Shown: positions 18,971 to 26,938, counted from the stretch's first letter. The stretch: DNA of 53,927 bases from UBA4656 sp002405525 (GCA_036723735.1 DAIMGT010000018.1:1-53927), one strand, 5' to 3'. The notes: generated from the letters alone by a model not told the origin. A program made the numbers and translations.

Positions 18971-19123
18971 AAGGCCGTGAAAGAGCAGATTCCCAGGCAG
19001 GCCGTGGGTGACCTTCGCGCGGGTCATGCACGCAAGTGCATGACCCGCGGGAGCGGGTCCGGACCTGTGCCGGACTCTCGACTGGTAGAACCCGCAGGAT
19101 ATGGGTTTTTTCACAGGCGCTGA
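18971..19123. repeat. Structured interspersed repeat, copy C (behind the D-aminoacylase-like gene)
   Basis: Third copy, starting directly after the stop. It contains a perfect 14-bp palindrome, CGCGGGTCATGCAC at 19018-19031 and GTGCATGACCCGCG at 19036-19049, with GCAA loop; then the hairpin GTCCGG-ACCTGTG-CCGGAC; then a terminator-like AACCC/GGGTTTTTT stem around 19090-19110. It separates the D-aminoacylase-like and D-amino-acid dehydrogenase-like genes. Confidence 0.78.
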
Positions 19124-19153
19124 GCGAGGCTGCGCCGGCCGCGGGGCAGGTCG

Positions 19154-19159
19154 TACAAT
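19154..19159 (+). promoter_or_regulatory. Probable -10 box giving a leaderless transcript
   Basis: TACAAT ends 7 nt before the ATG at 19166, so the expected transcription start falls on or next to the start codon and no Shine-Dalgarno space is left. TGCGCC at 19131-19136 is a weak -35 at 17 nt. Confidence 0.45.
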
Positions 19160-19165
19160 CGGGCG

Positions 19166-20419
19166 ATGCGCGACGACAACGACGTACTGGTGCTCGGCGG
19201 TGGCGTGGTCGGCCTGGCCTGCGCCGTCCACCTGCTGCGCGCCGGGCGCGGCGTGACCGTGCTCGAGCGCGGGCGCGCGGGCGGCGCGACCTCGCGCGGC
19301 AACTGCGGCACCATCACGCCCAGCCACGCCGCGCCGCTGGCGATGCCCGGCATGGTGGCGAAGGCGCTCAAGTACCTGGGCCAGCCGGACGCGCCGTTCC
19401 GCATCGCGCCGCGCTTCGATCCCGCGCTGTTCGGCTGGCTGCTGCGCTTCGCCGGGCGCTGCAACTGGACTACCTTCGACGCGACCACGCGCGTCAAGGG
19501 CCGCTTTCTGCTGCACGCCAGGCGCAGCCTCGCCGCGCTGGTGCGCGACCAGGCCCTGCAGTGCGGGTTCGAGGAGCTGGGTACCCTGTATTGCTGGCGC
19601 GACGCGCGCGCCTTCGAGCAGTCGGCATGGCTGCCGCGCGCGCTGGCCGCGGTCGGGATCGAGATCCGCGCCCTCGACGGCGCCGCGGCCCGCGCCATGG
19701 AGCCGGCGCTCAACGACAGCATCGTGGCCGCCTACCACAATCCGGGCGACGCCCACCTGAGGCCGGACCGCTACGTCGCCGAACTCGCGCGCCGGGTGCG
19801 CGAACTCGGCGGCGCGATCGTCGAGGACACCGCGGTGGAGCACTTTTTCGGCGATGGCGATCGCATCGCCGGGGTCGCCGCCGGAGGACGCCGCTGGACC
19901 GGGCGCGACGTGGTGTTCGCGCTCGGCGCCTGGTCGCCCGCGCTGGGCGCACGGATCGGCCTCGACCTGCCCATCCAGCCTGGAAAGGGCTACTCGATCA
20001 CCTACGAGCGGCCTGCGCTGGCGCCACGCATCCCGTTGGTGTGCAAGGAGCGCAGCGTTTGTGTCACCGCCTGGGACGACGGTTTCCGGCTCGGCAGCAC
20101 GATGGAGTTCGCCGGGTATGACGAATCGCTCAATCGCGTGCGGCTCGATGCCCTGGTGCGCGGCGCGCGCGAGTATCTGCGCGAGCCGGAGGGCCCGCGG
20201 CGGGTCGAGGAGTGGTACGGCTGGCGCCCGATGACCTGGGACGACTTGCCGATCGTCGGCCGTGCGCGCAACTGGCGCAACCTGGTGCTCGCCACCGGCC
20301 ACGGGATGCTCGGGGTCACGATGTCCGCCGTCACCGGCGAGTTGGTGCGCGACCTGGTGCTGGGCGCGCGGCCGGACTTCGACCCCGCGCCCCTGTCCCC
20401 GGCGCGCTTCGGAACCTGA
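19166..20419 (+). CDS. FAD-dependent D-amino-acid dehydrogenase-like oxidoreductase (DadA family)
   Basis: 417 aa of the DAO fold. The N-terminal Rossmann motif is LVLGGGVVGLACAVHLLRAG followed by VTVLERG; the mid block is HNPGDAHLRPDRYVAELARR; the C-terminal FAD motif is WYGWRPMTWDDLPIVGR and ATGHGMLGVTMSAVTGELV. Family members oxidise D-amino acids to keto acids and pass electrons to the respiratory chain. The position behind a D-aminoacylase-like lipoprotein supports this role. D-proline or glycine/sarcosine-type substrates cannot be excluded. Confidence 0.85.
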   Translation: MRDDNDVLVLGGGVVGLACAVHLLRAGRGVTVLERGRAGGATSRGNCGTITPSHAAPLAMPGMVAKALKYLGQPDAPFRIAPRFDPALFGWLLRFAGRCNWTTFDATTRVKGRFLLHARRSLAALVRDQALQCGFEELGTLYCWRDARAFEQSAWLPRALAAVGIEIRALDGAAARAMEPALNDSIVAAYHNPGDAHLRPDRYVAELARRVRELGGAIVEDTAVEHFFGDGDRIAGVAAGGRRWTGRDVVFALGAWSPALGARIGLDLPIQPGKGYSITYERPALAPRIPLVCKERSVCVTAWDDGFRLGSTMEFAGYDESLNRVRLDALVRGAREYLREPEGPRRVEEWYGWRPMTWDDLPIVGRARNWRNLVLATGHGMLGVTMSAVTGELVRDLVLGARPDFDPAPLSPARFGT

Positions 20420-20514
20420 AGGCGCGGCTGCCTCCGGCCGGCGGCGGCGCGCTGCGGATCCGCGCGCGGCATGCCATGATCGGGCTGGACACGCGATCGC
20501 CCGGAGGTTTGACG

Positions 20515-20928
20515 ATGCGCCTCGCCAAATTGCTCGCACTGCCGCTCGCCGCGGTCGCGGCCTCAGGCCAGCCGGTCGCCGCAGCCGGCGCGGAGCCGGT
20601 AGCCGGCTCCGCCGCGCCCGTTCTGCCTTCGGTGCAGATCGACATCGAGCCGGGCGCCGACAGCGGGCAATTCCAGGTCAGCGCACGCGTCTTCGACCTC
20701 GGCAGCCGGCGGGTCCTGGCCACGCCGCAGCTGGTGATCCAGCAGGGCGTGCCGTCCAGCACCGAGGTGCGCGGCCCCGACGGGACCTTCACCGTGCGTA
20801 TCGAGGCCGGGGTGGATCCCACCGGCACCAGCGCGCAGTGGAGTTACACCATCATCGAGCAGGGCGTGGTGATCGCCGATTCGCGCGGCACGGTGACCCT
20901 GTCCCGGCCGCGCCAGGCCGGCTACTGA
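20515..20928 (+). CDS. Secreted protein of unknown function
   Basis: 137 aa. An N-terminal signal peptide (MRLAKLLALPLAAVAASG, then Ala-rich) is followed by a beta-rich mature part: SVQIDIEPGADSGQFQVSAR, DLGSRRVLATPQLVIQQG, SSTEVRGPDGTFTVRIEAG, GVVIADSRGTVTL. The pattern resembles small periplasmic beta-sandwich proteins that accompany M56/BlaR-type regulators, but no such partner is here. The start at 20515 follows GGAGG with good spacing. Confidence 0.65.
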   Translation: MRLAKLLALPLAAVAASGQPVAAAGAEPVAGSAAPVLPSVQIDIEPGADSGQFQVSARVFDLGSRRVLATPQLVIQQGVPSSTEVRGPDGTFTVRIEAGVDPTGTSAQWSYTIIEQGVVIADSRGTVTLSRPRQAGY

Positions 20929-20963
20929 GTCGCCCTTCGCCGCCGCCCACCCCGGAACGGCGC

Positions 20964-21749
20964 GTGCAGGCCTTCATCCTCGAGAGTGGCGCGGTGCCGC
21001 TGCTGGTCAGCCTTCCGCACGACGGCACACACCTGCCCGACGCGATGCTCGCGCGCCTTACCCCCGCGGCGCGCGCGCTGCCGGACACCGACTGGCACCT
21101 CGCGCGGCTGTACGCCGTGGCGCGCGCGCTCGACGCGTCGATCCTGCGCCCGCTGGCGTCGCGCTACGTGGTGGACCTCAACCGCTCGCCCGTCGGGGAA
21201 GCCTTGTATCCCGGCCGGCTCGAGACCGGACTGGTGCCCCTGTCCACGTTCGATGGGGCTGCGGTCTGGCGCGAGGGCGCCGCGCCGGACGCCGCCGAGG
21301 TCGCGGCGCGGGTGGATGCCTGGTGGCGCCCGTACCACGCCGCGCTGGCCGGCGAGATCGCGCGCCTTCGCAGCCGCCATCCGCGGGTGGTGCTGTGGGA
21401 AGGACATTCGATCCGCTCGCGCGTGCCGCTGCTGTTCGACGGCCGCCTGCCGGACTTCAATCTCGGCACCGCCGACGGCGCGAGCTGCGATCCGCGCCTG
21501 CGCGAGTCGCTGGCGCGCGAGATCGCCTCGTTCGTGGACCGCAGCCACGCCGTCGACGGTCGCTTCAAGGGGGGGTGGATCACCCGTCACTATGGTCGGC
21601 CGCGCGACGGCGTGCACGCGGTTCAGCTCGAACTCGCGCAATGCACCTACATGGACGAGGACGCGTTCGCGTGGGACGACGCGGCGGCATCCGTGGTGCA
21701 GCGCGAAATCGGGCGCCTGCTGCGACGCTGCCTCGACTTCGCGACCTGA
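20964..21749 (+). CDS. hutG: N-formylglutamate deformylase (HutG-type)
   Basis: 261 aa from GTG 20964. Hydrolyses N-formyl-L-glutamate to glutamate and formate, the last step of the longer histidine-degradation route. Family motifs: VSLPHDGTHLPD, DTDWHLARLY, RYVVDLNRSP, LWEGHSIRSRVP, KGGWITRHYGRP and QLELAQCTYMDE. No other hut gene is adjacent; the HutH-like lyase is 26 kb away at 47369. Confidence 0.88.
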   Translation: MQAFILESGAVPLLVSLPHDGTHLPDAMLARLTPAARALPDTDWHLARLYAVARALDASILRPLASRYVVDLNRSPVGEALYPGRLETGLVPLSTFDGAAVWREGAAPDAAEVAARVDAWWRPYHAALAGEIARLRSRHPRVVLWEGHSIRSRVPLLFDGRLPDFNLGTADGASCDPRLRESLAREIASFVDRSHAVDGRFKGGWITRHYGRPRDGVHAVQLELAQCTYMDEDAFAWDDAAASVVQREIGRLLRRCLDFAT

Positions 21750-21792
21750 GGCGGCGCTTCACGCGGGCGCCGCGCCGCGCGCCGCCGGTGTT

Positions 21793-22230
21793 TCAGAGGC
21801 CGGCCGGCGGGCCCGCGGCGACCGTTGCCGCCACCGCGCGGATCCGCGCCAGCATGGCCGCCAGGCCGTTGCTGCGGCTCTGCGACAGGTGGGCGCGCAG
21901 GCCGATGGCGTCGATGAAGCGCGGCTCGATGGCGAGAATCTCCGCCGAGCTGCGGCCGGAATAGACGCGCAGCAGCAGCGCGATCAGGCCCTGCACGATG
22001 CTGGAGTCGCTGGCGGCCTCGAAGTCGAGCCTCGTGGCGTCGCCGTGCGGCACGATCCACACCTGCGACTGGCAGCCGCTGACCTTGTGGCCCTCGGTGC
22101 GCAGCGCCTCGGGCAGCGGTGGCAGCCTGCGGCCGCAGTCGATCAGGTACTGGTAGCGCTCGGTCCAGTCCCCGAATTGGGCGAACTCCGCGGTGATCTC
22201 GTCCTGCACGGACTCCGCGCTGGCGCTCAT
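21793..22230 (-). CDS. sufE: SufE-family sulfur acceptor
   Basis: 145 aa. Accepts persulfide from a SufS-type cysteine desulfurase for Fe-S cluster assembly. The sulfur-accepting Cys is in EGHKVSGCQSQVWI; family blocks are YQYLIDCGRRLPPLP, SDSSIVQGLIALLLRVYSG and GLRAHLSQSRSNGLAAM. The ATG at 22230 overlaps the cysS stop by 4 nt, so the two are translationally coupled, pairing sulfur transfer with cysteinyl-tRNA synthesis. SufE versus CsdE cannot be told apart without the desulfurase context. Confidence 0.88.
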   Translation of the reverse strand: MSASAESVQDEITAEFAQFGDWTERYQYLIDCGRRLPPLPEALRTEGHKVSGCQSQVWIVPHGDATRLDFEAASDSSIVQGLIALLLRVYSGRSSAEILAIEPRFIDAIGLRAHLSQSRSNGLAAMLARIRAVAATVAAGPPAGL

Positions 22231-23612
22231 CGGCTGGCGGCCTTCCAGCGCGGGCCCTGGGGTGTGTCCTCGACCGCAATGCCGAGCGCGGTGAGTTCGG
22301 CGCGGACCGCGTCGGCGCGCGCGAAGTCGCGCGCCTTCTTCGCGGCCTGGCGCTCCTCGACGAGCGACTGCACGCGGGCTTCGTCGACCGCGATGGCCGG
22401 CTGCGACTGCGCGAACCAGGTCGCGGGGTCCTGCTGGAGCAGGCCGAGCAGCCGGCCGCCGGACAGAAGCGCCGACTTGCACGCGGACCGCGCCGCCGGG
22501 CCTTCCGCGCGTCGCGCGTCGGCGGCGAGTTCGCTCAGCGCAGCCAGCGCCTTGGGAGTGTTGAGGTCGTCGCACAGCGCGGCCTCGATGGGATCCGGAA
22601 CGGCGGCGTCGGCATCCGCTGCCACGTTGCCGAGGTCGCGCAGCGTGCCGTACAGCCCGTCGAGCGTGCGGATCACCTGGTCGATGGTGGCATCCGACCA
22701 GTCCAGCGGTTGCCGGTAGTGGCCCTTGAGCAGGAACAAGCGCAGGGCCTCGGCGGGGAAGCGCAGTCGCAGGTCGTTGACGACGAGCGTGTTGCCCAGA
22801 GATTTCGACATCTTGGCGCCGTCGACGGTCACGAAGCCATTGTGCAGCCAGTAGCGGGCGAAAACCCGGCCGCCGTGGGCGCAGGTACTCTGCGCGACCT
22901 CGTTCTCGTGGTGCGGGAACTTGAGGTCGGCGCCGCCGGCGTGGATGTCGATGGTCTCGCCGAGATGCACCTCGCTCATCGCGGAGCACTCGATGTGCCA
23001 GCCGGGGCGGCCGCGGCCCCAGGGCGAGTCCCAGCCCGGCAGGTCCGGCGTGGACGGTTTCCACAGCACGAAGTCTCCGGGATGGCGTTTATAGGGAGCG
23101 ATTTCGACCCGGGCGCCGGCGATCATCTCCTCGATCGAGCGGCCCGAGAGCCGGCCGTAGTCGGCGAAAGTCTCGATCGCGAACAGGACGTGGCCTTCGG
23201 CCGCGTAGGCGTGGCCGGAAGCGACCAGGCGCTCGATCATCGACACGATCGGGCCGATGGTGGCGGTCGCCCGCGGCTCGAAGTCGGGCGGGGCCACACC
23301 CAGCGCCGCCATGTCCTCGTGGTAGGCCGCGGTGAAGCGGTCGGTGATGACCGAGATCGGCACGCCGAGTTCGGCCGCTGCGGCGTTGATCTTGTCGTCG
23401 ATATCGGTGATGTTGCGGGCGTAGACCACCGTCGGGTACCGGCGGCGCAGCAGGCGCGCCAGCAGGTCGAACACCACCGCCGGGCGACCGTTGCCGATGT
23501 GGGCGTAGTTGTAGACCGTCGGCCCGCAAGCGTACATGGTCACCCGGGCAGGGTCGGCGGGATCGAAGACCTCGCGTCGGCGCGTGAGGGAGTTGTGCAG
23601 GACCAGGTCCAT
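22227..23612 (-). CDS. cysS: Cysteinyl-tRNA synthetase
   Basis: 461 aa class I synthetase. The zinc-binding Cys is in MYACGPTVYNYAHIGNGRP, which also contains the HIGH-type motif (HIGN); further zinc ligands are in HIECSAM and HHENE; the KMSKS loop is KMSKSLGN. The C-terminal DALR/anticodon region is AAKKARDFARADAVRAEL. Start MDLVLHNSL at 23612. It is divergent from the glycine-zipper gene. Confidence 0.95.
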   Translation of the reverse strand: MDLVLHNSLTRRREVFDPADPARVTMYACGPTVYNYAHIGNGRPAVVFDLLARLLRRRYPTVVYARNITDIDDKINAAAAELGVPISVITDRFTAAYHEDMAALGVAPPDFEPRATATIGPIVSMIERLVASGHAYAAEGHVLFAIETFADYGRLSGRSIEEMIAGARVEIAPYKRHPGDFVLWKPSTPDLPGWDSPWGRGRPGWHIECSAMSEVHLGETIDIHAGGADLKFPHHENEVAQSTCAHGGRVFARYWLHNGFVTVDGAKMSKSLGNTLVVNDLRLRFPAEALRLFLLKGHYRQPLDWSDATIDQVIRTLDGLYGTLRDLGNVAADADAAVPDPIEAALCDDLNTPKALAALSELAADARRAEGPAARSACKSALLSGGRLLGLLQQDPATWFAQSQPAIAVDEARVQSLVEERQAAKKARDFARADAVRAELTALGIAVEDTPQGPRWKAASR

Positions 23613-23770
23613 CGGTGGGCAAGGGCGGGGCAGGGTGACCCCCAATTGTAACGCCCGCTGACCGGGCCGCCCGATCTCAGTCCCGGTTCAGGCGCTCCGA
23701 CCCCATAATCGCGTCATGGTCCATTGAGTGGCGTCCGCCCCGCAGGGGCAGAGTGCCCGAGGAGTCCCCC

Positions 23771-24322
23771 ATGCGAACCCGTTCGATCGCCTTCGCACTC
23801 GGCCTGCTGGCAACCGGGCTGGCCGTCGCCCAGCCCCGCTACGACGATCGCTACGACGACCGCTATGCCCCGCCGGGCGGCGGGGAGAACGTAGCCTTCG
23901 CCTACGCGGACGTGTTGCGCGCCAGCCCCGTCTACGAGACCTTCCGCAGCAGCGAGCCGCGCGAGGAGTGTTACGACGAGCGGGTCGAGCGGCGTGGTGG
24001 CGACGGCACCGGCGGCGCCGTGCTCGGCGCCATCATCGGCGGCGCGCTGGGCAACCAGGTCGGCAAGGGCGACGGCCGCAAGGCCGCCACCATGGCGGGT
24101 GCAGTGATCGGCGGCACGATCGGCCACGACCAGGCGACCCGCGGTGATCGCTATGCCGGGGTCGAGCGGCGTTGCCGGATCATCGATGACGTGCGGGACG
24201 AGCGCCGTCTGGTCGGCTACGACGTCGAGTACCGCTACCGCGGCGAGGTCTACATGTCCCGTCTCGACTTCGACCCCGGCGACAAGCTGCGGGTGCGGGT
24301 GTCGGTCTCCCCCGCCGACTGA
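23771..24322 (+). CDS. Glycine-zipper 2TM-domain envelope protein
   Basis: 183 aa. Signal peptide MRTRSIAFALGLLATGLAVA, a YDDRYDDRY repeat, then a glycine-zipper membrane segment (GAVLGAIIGGALGNQVGKG, then AATMAGAVIGGTIGHD) and a C-terminal basic/acidic domain that begins at the conserved Cys in VERRCRIID and contains VGYDVEYRYRGEVYMSRL. This is the RcsF-independent SlyB/YmgG-like class of small outer-membrane-associated proteins; the molecular function is not known. Start ATG 23771 has GGAG upstream. Confidence 0.82.
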   Translation: MRTRSIAFALGLLATGLAVAQPRYDDRYDDRYAPPGGGENVAFAYADVLRASPVYETFRSSEPREECYDERVERRGGDGTGGAVLGAIIGGALGNQVGKGDGRKAATMAGAVIGGTIGHDQATRGDRYAGVERRCRIIDDVRDERRLVGYDVEYRYRGEVYMSRLDFDPGDKLRVRVSVSPAD

Positions 24323-24360
24323 CGTGCGGGAGCGCGGTCGTCTCGCGGGCGCGCCCCGTG

Positions 24361-24389
24361 TTGCGCCACCCCGGAGCGCGTGATTCAAT
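24361..24389 (+). promoter_or_regulatory. Candidate promoter of the arginine operon
   Basis: TTGCGC (24361-24366) and TTCAAT (24384-24389) are spaced by 17 nt, with TG in the extended -10 position (TGATTCAAT). The expected transcription start, about 24396, coincides with the ATG of the Arg-rich leader frame, so the leader would be translated from a leaderless mRNA. Confidence 0.5.
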
Positions 24390-24395
24390 CTGCGG

Positions 24396-24479
24396 ATGGC
24401 TTGCCGCCGGACCGACGCCGACGTCCTCACTTCCGCCCGCATGGCTTCGGGCATGACCTCGCGCGCGCGCCGACCCTAG
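24396..24479 (+). CDS. Arg-rich leader peptide of the argF' attenuator (candidate)
   Basis: 27-codon frame starting MACRRTD and ending MTSRARRP before TAG at 24477-24479. It has six Arg codons, three of them (CGC-GCG-CGC-CGA stretch, 24462-24473) just before the stop. No Shine-Dalgarno is seen; initiation could be leaderless from the promoter at 24361-24389, or at ATG 24453 for the short version. The position, 45 nt before a terminator that itself lies 20 nt before argF', is that of an attenuator leader. Arg-richness alone is weak evidence in a GC-rich genome; the terminator geometry carries the case. Confidence 0.5.
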   Translation: MACRRTDADVLTSARMASGMTSRARRP

Positions 24480-24488
24480 CCGCCAGCC

Positions 24489-24551
24489 GCTGGGTCCAGG
24501 TCCGTCACCTTCTCGACGCCTTCGAAGCCCAGCCTCCGCGCTGGGCTTTTT
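24489..24551 (+). terminator. Attenuator: terminator hairpin with competing antiterminator
   Basis: The terminator is AAGCCCAGC (24525-24533), loop CTCCGC, GCTGGGCTT (24540-24548), then T5 (24547-24551). A second GCTGGG at 24489-24494 can pair with the CCCAGC of the 5' arm (24528-24533) and block it. A ribosome stalled on the Arg codons at 24462-24473 leaves 24489-24494 free; one at the stop codon 24477-24479 covers it and lets the terminator form. Only 20 nt separate the T-run from the argF' ATG, so argF' transcripts must pass this hairpin. Confidence 0.7.
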
Positions 24552-24571
24552 CGTTTCCAGGACCTCCGATC

Positions 24572-25588
24572 ATGACGCTGCGCCACTTCATCACCACCCA
24601 GGACCTCTCCCGCGCCGAGTTGGACGAGTTGCTCTCGGAAGCGGCGCGCTTCAAGCGCTCGAAGCTGGGCGATGACCTGCGCGGCCAGGCCATTGCGCTG
24701 CTGTTTTTCAACAGTTCCATGCGCACGCGCACCTCGTTCGAACTGGGCGCGTGGCAACTCGGTGGCAAGGCGATCGTGCTGGCGCCCGGCAAGGACGCCT
24801 GGGGCATCGAGTTCGAGTCGGCCAAGGTCATGGACGGCGAACCGGAGGAGCACGTGGCGGAAGTCGCGCGCGTGCTGTCGCGTTACGTCGACCTGATCGG
24901 CGTGCGCGCCTTCCCGAAGTTCGTCGACTGGTCGGTGGACCGCGAGGACCGGGTCATCAAGGCTTTCGCGAAGCACGCCACGGTGCCGGTGATCAACATG
25001 GAGACGATCACCCATCCGTGCCAGGAGCTGGCCCACGCGATGGCACTGCGCGAGCGCTTCGGCCCAGACCTGCGCGGGCGCAAGTACGTGCTGACCTGGA
25101 CCTATCACCCCAAGCCGCTGAACACGGCGGTCGCCAACTCGGCGCTGCTGATCGCCACCCGGCTGGGCATGGACGTCACCTTGCTGTGCCCGACGCCGGA
25201 GTACCTGCTCGACCCGCAGTACATGGACGCCGCGGCTGCGAACGTCGCCGAGAGCGGCGGGTCGCTCGAGGTCAGCCACGACATCGAGTCCAGCTACCGC
25301 GGAGCCCACGTGGTGTACGCAAAGAGTTGGGGCGCGCTGCCCTACTTCGGCAACTGGGCCCCGGAACTGCCGATCCGCGAGCGCTACCGGCATTTCATCG
25401 TCGACGAGGCCAAGATGGCGCTCACCGACGGTGGATTGTTCAGCCACTGCCTGCCGCTGCGCCGCAACGTCAAAGCCACGGACGGCGTGATGGACGCGCC
25501 GTACTGCTTTGCCATCGACGAGGCGGAGAACCGCCTGCACGTCCAGAAGGCGGTGATGACGGCGATGCTGCGCTGGAGCGGAATGTAG
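24572..25588 (+). CDS. argF': N-acetylornithine carbamoyltransferase
   Basis: Carbamoylates N-acetylornithine to N-acetylcitrulline, the xanthomonad/Bacteroides variant of the arginine pathway. The 338-aa product has the carbamoyl-phosphate loop SSMRTRTSFELGAWQLGG, the acetyl-specific block MDGEPEEHVAEVARVLS, METITHPCQELAHA, LTWTYHPKPLNTAVANSA and the C-terminal SHCLPLRRNVKATDGVMD, all as in the Xanthomonas campestris enzyme and unlike ordinary ornithine carbamoyltransferase (which has HPTQ and SMG). It is the first gene of the arginine operon; expression is probably controlled by the attenuator just upstream. Confidence 0.93.
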   Translation: MTLRHFITTQDLSRAELDELLSEAARFKRSKLGDDLRGQAIALLFFNSSMRTRTSFELGAWQLGGKAIVLAPGKDAWGIEFESAKVMDGEPEEHVAEVARVLSRYVDLIGVRAFPKFVDWSVDREDRVIKAFAKHATVPVINMETITHPCQELAHAMALRERFGPDLRGRKYVLTWTYHPKPLNTAVANSALLIATRLGMDVTLLCPTPEYLLDPQYMDAAAANVAESGGSLEVSHDIESSYRGAHVVYAKSWGALPYFGNWAPELPIRERYRHFIVDEAKMALTDGGLFSHCLPLRRNVKATDGVMDAPYCFAIDEAENRLHVQKAVMTAMLRWSGM

Positions 25589-25744
25589 AGGGATAAGTGG
25601 GGAATGGCACGCAGACATCGACGATCCGCCGTCGAGCGATTCGTCGAAGCCCGCCAGCCACGCAACACTTGCCGATTGGCCGCTCTCGGCAAGGCACGCC
25701 AAGCCCGAATCCGCACCCGAACGAACCCTGCAGGACCTCGCACC

Positions 25745-26938
25745 ATGACCGACAAGAAGATCGTCCTCGCGTTTTCCGGCGGCCTCGACACCTCGTTCTG
25801 CGTGCCGTGGCTGCGCGAGCGCGGTTATGCCGTCCACACCCTGTTCTGCGACACCGGCGGCGTCGACGCCGCCGAGGTGGACTGGATCGCGGCGCGGGCT
25901 AAGGAGCTCGGCGCGGTCGAACACCGGACGGTCGACGCTTCGCAGTCGATCTGGGACGAGTTCGTGGTGCCGCTGGTGCAGGGCGGCCAGTGGTACCAGA
26001 ACCAATACCCGTTGCTCACCTCGGACCGCTATCTCATCGTCAAGCACTCGCTGGCCTGGTGCGACGAACTGGGCAGCCGGCACTTCGCGCACGGCTGCAC
26101 CGGCATGGGCAATGACCAGGTTCGCTTCGACGTCACTGCGCGTGCGCTCGGCAATTACGTGATCGTGGCGCCGATCCGCGAGATCCAGAAGGAACACACC
26201 GAGGTCCGCGCCTACGAGCAGCGATGGCTGGAGGAGCGCGGCATCAGCGTGCGCGCCAGGCAGAAGAGCTACACGATCAACGAAAACGTGCTCGGGGTGA
26301 CGCTCTCCGGCGGCGAGATCGACCGTTGGGAGGCGCCCGGCGAGGGCGCACGCGGCTGGTGCGCGCCGGCCGGCCAGTGGCCTGCGCATCCGCTGGCGGT
26401 GAAGATCGGTTTCGAGCGGGGCGTGGCGGTGGCGCTCGATGGCGAGCGTTTGCCGGGCCCCGAGATCCTCAAGCGGCTGAATCGCGCGCTGGCGGCCTAC
26501 GGCGTCGGTCGTGGCCTCTACACCGGCGACACCACGATCGGGCTCAAAGGCCGCATCGTGTTCGAGGCGCCGGGCCTGACCGCTCTGCATGTCGCGCACC
26601 GCGCGCTCGAGGAAGCGGTGGCGACCCGGCATCAGAACCGCTTCAAGCCGACCGTGGCGCAGAAGTGGGTGGAGCTCGTCTACGAGGGCTTCTTCTACGA
26701 ACCGCTCAAGCACGACGTCGAGGCCTACCTGCAGTCCAGCCAGGCCACCGTCAACGGCAGTGTGACGCTCGAGACCCGCGGTGGCCAGGTCGATGCGGTG
26801 GCGATCGAGTCGAAGCATATCCTGCGCAGTGCCAGGGCCACGTATGCGCAGGCTGCCGACTGGGGCGTCGAGGAAGCAGAAGGTTTCATCAAGCTCTACG
26901 GCATGTCCAGCGGCCTCTACGCCGAGGTCAACCGCTGA
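25745..26938 (+). CDS. argG: Argininosuccinate synthase
   Basis: Joins citrulline and aspartate using ATP. 397 aa with the PP-loop motif VLAFSGGLDTSFCVPWL, HGCTGMGNDQVRFD, and the C-terminal VTLETRGGQVDAVAIESKHIL. Start 25745 (MTDKKIVLAF) matches homologues. The frame is open back to ATG 25604 with an SD-like GAGGGA, giving a 47-residue Arg-rich extension that no family member I know has. A non-terminating 8-bp hairpin (CTTGCCGA/TCGGCAAG, 25668-25693) lies in this gap. Confidence 0.94.
   Translation: MTDKKIVLAFSGGLDTSFCVPWLRERGYAVHTLFCDTGGVDAAEVDWIAARAKELGAVEHRTVDASQSIWDEFVVPLVQGGQWYQNQYPLLTSDRYLIVKHSLAWCDELGSRHFAHGCTGMGNDQVRFDVTARALGNYVIVAPIREIQKEHTEVRAYEQRWLEERGISVRARQKSYTINENVLGVTLSGGEIDRWEAPGEGARGWCAPAGQWPAHPLAVKIGFERGVAVALDGERLPGPEILKRLNRALAAYGVGRGLYTGDTTIGLKGRIVFEAPGLTALHVAHRALEEAVATRHQNRFKPTVAQKWVELVYEGFFYEPLKHDVEAYLQSSQATVNGSVTLETRGGQVDAVAIESKHILRSARATYAQAADWGVEEAEGFIKLYGMSSGLYAEVNR

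Noticed and set aside
16814..20539. Minus-strand open frame of over 1,200 codons across the D-aminoacylase-like and DadA-like genes
   Set aside because: Same reason: antisense of clear genes. Its parts over the repeats only reflect repeat DNA.
25668..25693. Hairpin before argG as an attenuator terminator
   Set aside because: An 8-bp stem without any T-run; the Arg-rich frame before it has no stop codon and is continuous with argG.
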